The position numbers and the translations under genes were made by a program. The notes beneath the pieces were generated by a model, which made no database searches, was not told the DNA's origin, and saw only the letters and a list, made by a program, of their open reading frames with translations. 64,000 bases of DNA from Eucalyptus grandis (lineage: Eukaryota > Streptophyta > Magnoliopsida > Myrtales > Myrtaceae). The stretch covers positions 28,249,803-28,313,802 of the forward strand of contig NC_052619.1 in the NCBI RefSeq assembly GCF_016545825.1. The letters run 5' to 3'. Below, piece by piece: positions 59,048-64,000 of the stretch (position 1 is its first letter; each line of letters opens with the position of its first letter).

Positions 59048-59532
59048 GGTTAATATCCTTAAAAACCCCAAACTAGTATACGTGTGACAAATTTACCTCA
59101 AACTAATTTTTTTGATCACGAAAAATCTTAAACTGATATATCTGTGACAAATTTATTCAAAATGACCATAAAAAATCTCAAACTAGTAAATTTACCCTAA
59201 ACTAATTTGTTCAATTACCAAAACCTCAAACTAATATATTTATGATAAATATACCTTTGTTAAATTGAATTGATACTGCAAAAAACCACAAAAATTGTAT
59301 AATTGTCACAAATTGAAAGTAAAATTTCAAATTGGTACACTAATCAATTGTCAGGTGTTATCTAACTTAGTAAATTTGATTGTAAAATTTAACAAATACT
59401 AACATAGGGTAAATTTTTTTACAAGTGTACTAGTTTGGAGTAAATTTATCAAAGGTATATTAGTTTATAGTTTTAATTTAGGGTAAATTTGTTATATGTG
59501 TATCGGTTTTGGGGTTTTTCATAATGTTAATC
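59048..59532. mobile_element. Non-autonomous TIR element (Mutator-like MITE)
   Basis: The left end TTAATATCCTTAAAAACCCC.. is answered by the right end read on the minus strand, TTAACATTATGAAAAACCCC. The match extends over at least 60 bp through ACAAATTTACC. The interior holds further repeats of CTCAAACTAATATATTTATGA type. There is no ORF, and no clean target duplication was found. Confidence 0.5.
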
Positions 59533-59639
59533 TTAAAGCTAATCTATAAACAAGAATTTATTGTTTAATTCAATGCATAAATTTTCTTGTATCATACATC
59601 AGAGTCCAAACGATAAATAGGTAAAAAAAAAAAAAAATC

Positions 59640-60060
59640 AGCCGAGCCTCATGCAAATAGATCATACTTTTCGTTATAGAATTATGCACAATTCGATTTG
59701 AATTGATTCGAAAAGGATCAATTTTCAATGCACCATCCACGTGCCATTTAACTTTTTGGTCCACATGGTGGTGAGCTGGTAGAAACTAGATACGAAGGGG
59801 TCAGCAGCATCCACAAGGCCAAAGCAAGATGCAATGCCCTTTAGCCCCACGCTCAGGTAAAAATCAAAGTGGACTCGACGATTGGTCAGTTTGTGGAAGA
59901 AATCTCATTGCCTTTCCGAGAATCATTTCCTTGCCTCTCGTCAAAAGTGACGCTGCAGTCGTTCCGCAAAGTGTAGAGGATAGGTTCCTTCTTCAACCAC
60001 GAAAATGGAACTTTTTGGCCCTACACTTGTGGTGGTGAGTTCCGACAACTAGTTCGGGTA
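59640..60060. repeat. Dispersed duplicated block, copy 2, right half
   Basis: CTTTTTGGTCCACATGGTGG, GGGGTCAGCAGCATC, AAAGCAAGATGCAATGCCC, GATTGGTCAGTTTGTGGAAG and TTGCCTTTCCGAGAATCATT occur in the same order as at 56985-57320 and 60840-61210. It extends further with GTTCCTTCTTCAACCACGAA. Confidence 0.6.
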
Positions 60061-60111
60061 AAAGCCATGGATTGGGACCGAGAACATTAAAAAAAAGGAG
60101 AAGAAATTAGA

Positions 60112-60578
60112 GAAGGAGATAGAAATTTTTTCTAAACCCAATACCTTTCACCTCGGAAGATAATCAAGAGAGTGTCTATAGTCTAAGGTTGTTAATATGT
60201 CCAATTAGATCCATATTTATTAAAAAAACTTAAGCCAATGCGTTATGAATTAACTGTTATATGTTAATTGATCTACATCACACTAATTTTCTGATCTGGG
60301 ATTTCTTCAACATAACTCACACGTGCATTTTAACAATCTTCCTCTCACATATAACGCCAACCGTCCCGAAATTATGCCCAGCCCCATAAATCGGCCATCG
60401 GCTCTAATACCATTCTATTCAGAGCGCGCAACAGAAGTTTAGTAACTTTCATCATAGGATATCACCAAGAGGGAGCTCAAAGTCTGAGTCTATTGACATA
60501 TTTAGTTAAATCCATCTTCATTCAAAATTTTAACTGCTCTTCACTACACCAATTCTTCGACTTGGGATTTTTTTAACA
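60112..60578 (-). mobile_element. TRIM-like miniature LTR retrotransposon
   Basis: Two direct repeats start, on the minus strand, TGTTAAAAAAATCCCAAGTC (60578) and TGTTGAAGAAATCCCAGATC (60312). They also share GCACGGGTGAGTTGTG-like outer sequence. The upstream one ends beside TGGTATTAGAGCC (60412-60400), a tRNA-Met-type primer site. Less than 90 bp of non-coding interior separates them. Small LTRs, a PBS and no coding DNA define TRIMs. The left boundary is approximate because the 3' LTR carries an insertion. Confidence 0.5.
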
Positions 60579-60829
60579 CAACTCACCCGTGCATCCTATC
60601 ATTAAATTTGAAAGATTCTCGATAGCTGCCACCCATAAGTTAAGAAGAAGTGATTTATAAGCTAAATCTTAAAGCAAAGTCTAAAACTAATATATTGCTG
60701 AAGGTTCTTGATTTCGTTTAATGTATCAATTTACTTACGTTATAGGTTTAAATCTAAATGATAAAAGATAAATATTTATTGAAATGAAGATCATGCTAAT
60801 AAATCACTATCCTTTTCGGTATAAAGCTT

Positions 60830-61210
60830 TTAGTTCGATTCGATTCGATTCGACTCAACTCGAAATGAGGTTTTCAGATGTTATTGAGTAATGACCACAC
60901 TGTTCATGTGTCACGTAACTTTTTGCTCCATGTGGTGGTGAGCTGGAGATACCGAGGGCTCAGCAGCACCTACTAGGGCCAAAGTAGATGCGATGCACCT
61001 CGGCTTCACGTTCAGGTATATATCAAAATGGAATCACCGATTGGTCTTGTTTGTGGAAGAAAATCTCATTGCCTTTCCTAGAATCATTTCCTTGCCTCTC
61101 GTCAAAAGGGTACTAACACTCGCTGAAAAGTGTAGTATAGATTCCTTCTTCAAACACGAAAATGGCACTTTTTGCCCTTTCCCTTTTGCTGGCGTGGTTG
61201 GACAAGTAGT
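60830..61210. repeat. Dispersed duplicated block, copy 3
   Basis: CGATTCGATTCGACTC, ACTTTTTGCTCCATGTGGTGG, GGGCTCAGCAGCACC, CAAAGTAGATGCGATGCACC, CCGATTGGTC and TTGCCTTTCCTAGAATCATT match copies 1 and 2 in order. It is closer to copy 2, sharing TCATTTCCTTGCCTCTCGTC and the TTCCTTCTTCAA..CACGAAAATGG segment. Confidence 0.6.
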
Positions 61211-64000
61211 CGTACGGCGACAAGTGTCAGAATATATCTCAAATTTAAACTTATGAAAGAAAATATTAAAGATCACTTAACTTCTTTTTTTCCCTATCTT
61301 GCGGTGGTGCCATCTAATCTACACATATAATGAAAGCATAGCCAGTGGAACTATCGTAGAGAGTCACTGTTGTTTTCTTCTTTCTTTTTTCGTGTTTTGC
61401 TTAATTAGGAGAAACTTCTTTCCCTCGCATGCAACCAGGGAGTTCAAGGTCGTCCACCATGGCCACAGAATGGCCGGAGGTCTAGGTGGCAGTGGGCGGC
61501 AACAAATGAGCACCGGAAGAGCTTTGGCGGAGCAATCGCAAGTTTAAAGAGTATAAGCAGTAGTTCATGCACAAAAGAGAAAGACAAAAAAAAGGAAAAA
61601 AAAATTAAGAAAACATCTTAACACCAGAAAAAAAAAAGTTGTTTCCTTCACATCGCGTTGGTACCATTATAGGTAGGATGATCAATGATTATTGAACTAC
61701 CGGATTAGATAAATCTGGTGAGATTTGATTAAGAGAACTCGGTTGTATCTTTCCTAAAAAATTTAGGACTGTATTAATTCAATCAAAATGTTTAGGACTT
61801 GATTGGTCTTTACTTAATAGGTTTACAAATAATTTGGCAATTATCTCAGGAAAAAAACGGATGACATGACGATTGAAGTCATGATATTTGCCCAACTGCC
61901 ATCGAAGCGGCAATACACAGCAAAAAAAAAAAAAAATGACACGACGCTCGGTCTAACCATGTATAACCATCGGCACAGAGCGCGGGCTGATGTCTAGTTC
62001 ACAATCAACCCAACGAGCGTCGATTGTCATTACGTGCAACCCTACCTGTTCTCCATTCAACTTACAGCTAATTATCGACCTCGATCTCCCATACTCGAAT
62101 TCTTCCGCAATGCTTACATCATACCCACGATGGAATCGTCAATTCTAGTAAGCGTCGTCGCTGCTCCAAAACGATGCGTCATGGCGTCGACAGACATGAG
62201 CAAATGAGTTGTCGAGAAGGTGAAAGCACGATCGGCCAATGAATGCAACCGACCCGGGACAACGGCACGACGGCCTCGATGTCTCCCCGATTTCAGTGAT
62301 TGGAGATTTCGACCTAATGGCATTAACTGTTTGCTCGTCGTGGCTCGTGATGCAATTGAAGTGAAGTTTGGTGGGCGTTCGTCGTCTTCCATTTCCTCCA
62401 TCGTGCGATGGGATCGGGCTCAATGCGTCGCCGTCCCGCTCTTTATGCTAGAGACGTTTATCGTCCGTCGTCATTCGCAAGTTGACCGATTCCTGCGTTT
62501 CTCCAGGAGGCAAGTTGGCCACTTGGGTTTTCGCCGATTGGTTGCCCCTGCCGTCAGAATGGATTTTTAATGGTGTGCTGCACAATCAACAGCGTCATCT
62601 GTTGTCCCTTTCAACTATTTTTTCTTTTTTTTTTTCTTTTTTTGGCTGGGTATTTTTTGTTTTTACGCGAATAAACAATTACCGAGCTAGCCATGTTGAT
62701 CCTGAATTCAAGGTCTGGAACGGCTCCGACACTCGATCTAGCTGTACGCTGATCGTCATTTTAACTAAAGATAGCATCGGTATATTTTTATGTCTCCTTT
62801 TAAGTGGAATATATTCTAACATGGGTTTCCAACTATATCTCAAAACGACCATTTTAAGAAAAAGTGAAGCTAGTAAAACTTTAGTTGCAGGCCTGTGAGA
62901 GGAAATCATCAAGGATCGCGCATCTGTTGTCAAATCAAGCTGATCAAACACTATGAAACCAAAAAATGGGAAAAAAAAATCATTGAACGGTTTTAAGTGG
63001 TTTAGTTTATATAGCCAATGTTTCCAGGTAGAGCAATAGAATGATGTCACCAAGACGAAGCACTATTATAAAATGCACAAACCACACGCAATAGGAGTAA
63101 GCACGATTTCATAGTAGATTCGAAAACCTAAGAATCGGATCAGTGGGAAGCTATCTATTTCCAAGTTTACAAGTATGCAGGCTATGTTCCAAATTTAAAA
63201 AATTAGGGAATTTGCTTCAATAGGTAGATTTCAAGCTCTAATTTAGTAGAACCTAAAACCTGAAATTTGGAACATGTAACTCAAAATTTGAAATAATTTT
63301 TCATATTTTTCTTGATTTATGTCTTTGCGTGATCCCGCGATATTTTACGACATTCGATGATGAATATATAATATGAAATCACTAGTTTGAATTTTCATTT
63401 TAAGCTAAGACTTTTGCTTTGTTAATATTTCATATTTTTCGTGAATCTATATATAAATTATAGTCATTGAATTAGTAGCAAAAGTGATCATTAAAGATGA
63501 TGATTCATCATAATTGTTCAATTAATAATATAAGTAGAATTTGAGTAAATCTTGGAACTGATCCTAGAATATGTGATAAGGTAAGTTTCAGGTTTTAAGG
63601 TATGCATGGTAAGTTTTAGCTTTTATAAAATGATAAATCTATTCAATGAGTGGGTTCCAGTTTTGCGGTGGAACCTATATAGAACTTAGAACCACTTAAC
63701 CTTAATACATGAGTCATTCAAATATTCTCAATTTTTCTTGACTCTAATTACACTCGATTCCAAAAAGATAACGTTTTTAGGCAATAACAGGCTTAAAAGG
63801 ACGTGGACATTGTGGTAAGAAAACTTTAAAAGATGGTCTTTGCATCAACCGCATCCGTCGAAACAAAAAAGAAAAAAAAAATGTGATCTCCAATTAGGGA
63901 AATAATAAATGGGAACAATGCTAGAGATATCAGATTAGTCTATAGAACGATGTGTTAAATTTCGATCAACTAATTTAAATGAATAGACTAACTTAAACAC
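61211..64000. other. Intergenic, no gene recognised
   Basis: A CpG-richer patch at 61960-62570 opens ORFs on both strands (up to 116 codons), but no peptide has a recognisable domain and the frames do not join plausibly. The remainder (62900-64000) is AT-rich with phrases such as GGAACCT/AGAACC and AAAACCTGAAATTTGG recurring loosely near 63250 and 63650. Confidence 0.4.

Noticed and set aside
62114..62898. Cluster of 92-138-codon ORFs on both strands near the right end.
   Set aside because: No recognisable domain, the frames conflict, and part of the longest plus-strand ORF is low-complexity T-rich sequence.

Overview
This is plant nuclear DNA, most likely from a woody eudicot. The evidence is the plant-specific gene families, GT-AG introns, an AT-rich intergenic background and dense Ty1/copia retrotransposons with tRNA-Met primer sites. 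Myrtales would fit my impression of the repeats, but the sequence alone does not name a species. I see no bacterial, plastid or viral segment, no tRNA or rRNA gene and no CRISPR array.

I can support only two host genes, both on the minus strand. The first (11458-12836) is a lysine-rich classical arabinogalactan protein of the AGP17/18/19 type. It has a signal peptide, Pro/Ala-rich domain, Lys-rich patch, one intron and an exon coding the GPI-anchor signal, but exon 1 as given hops through all three frames at C-runs. The second (53210-55121) is an intact two-exon KAI2 (karrikin-insensitive 2) alpha/beta hydrolase of exactly 270 residues, with Ser95, Asp217 and His246 in place. About 0.5-1 kb upstream of its ATG lies a decayed three-copy tandem repeat.

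The rest is mostly a stack of mobile elements with readable boundaries. From left to right: an old ~2 kb tandem duplication (1-3700); a TAA-flanked Harbinger-like element around a GC-rich minisatellite (5858-6650); a 3.36 kb solo-LTR-like repeat, copy A (6720-10077); the AGP gene; decayed LTR debris (13430-14640); copia element 1 (15862-23191, + strand); solo-LTR-like copy B in inverse orientation (26829-30101, TSD AATTT); copia element 2 (30198-37563, - strand, TSD CTTAA) carrying a SINE (35356-35548); and old copia element 4 (38114-51107, + strand). Element 4 is split by a Pack-MULE carrying a leucine-rich-repeat extensin fragment (40015-41588, TSD CCAAAATTC) and by copia element 3 (42588-48454, + strand, TSD TCCTT). 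After KAI2 come three diverged copies of one block (near 57.1, 59.8 and 61.0 kb) mixed with MITE-like elements, a copia integrase relic and a TRIM-like element. The last ~2.5 kb holds nothing I recognise.

The most unusual signal is a dense run of about fifteen short, mostly perfect stem-loops in 0.84 kb (21639-22478) between the end of pol and the 3' LTR of copia element 1. Next are the two copies of a 3.3 kb LTR-like repeat sharing a protein-like ORF, a minisatellite and a GC-rich block, and the Pack-MULE with its captured LRX fragment. All coordinates come from reading by eye; boundaries without a target-site duplication are approximate.
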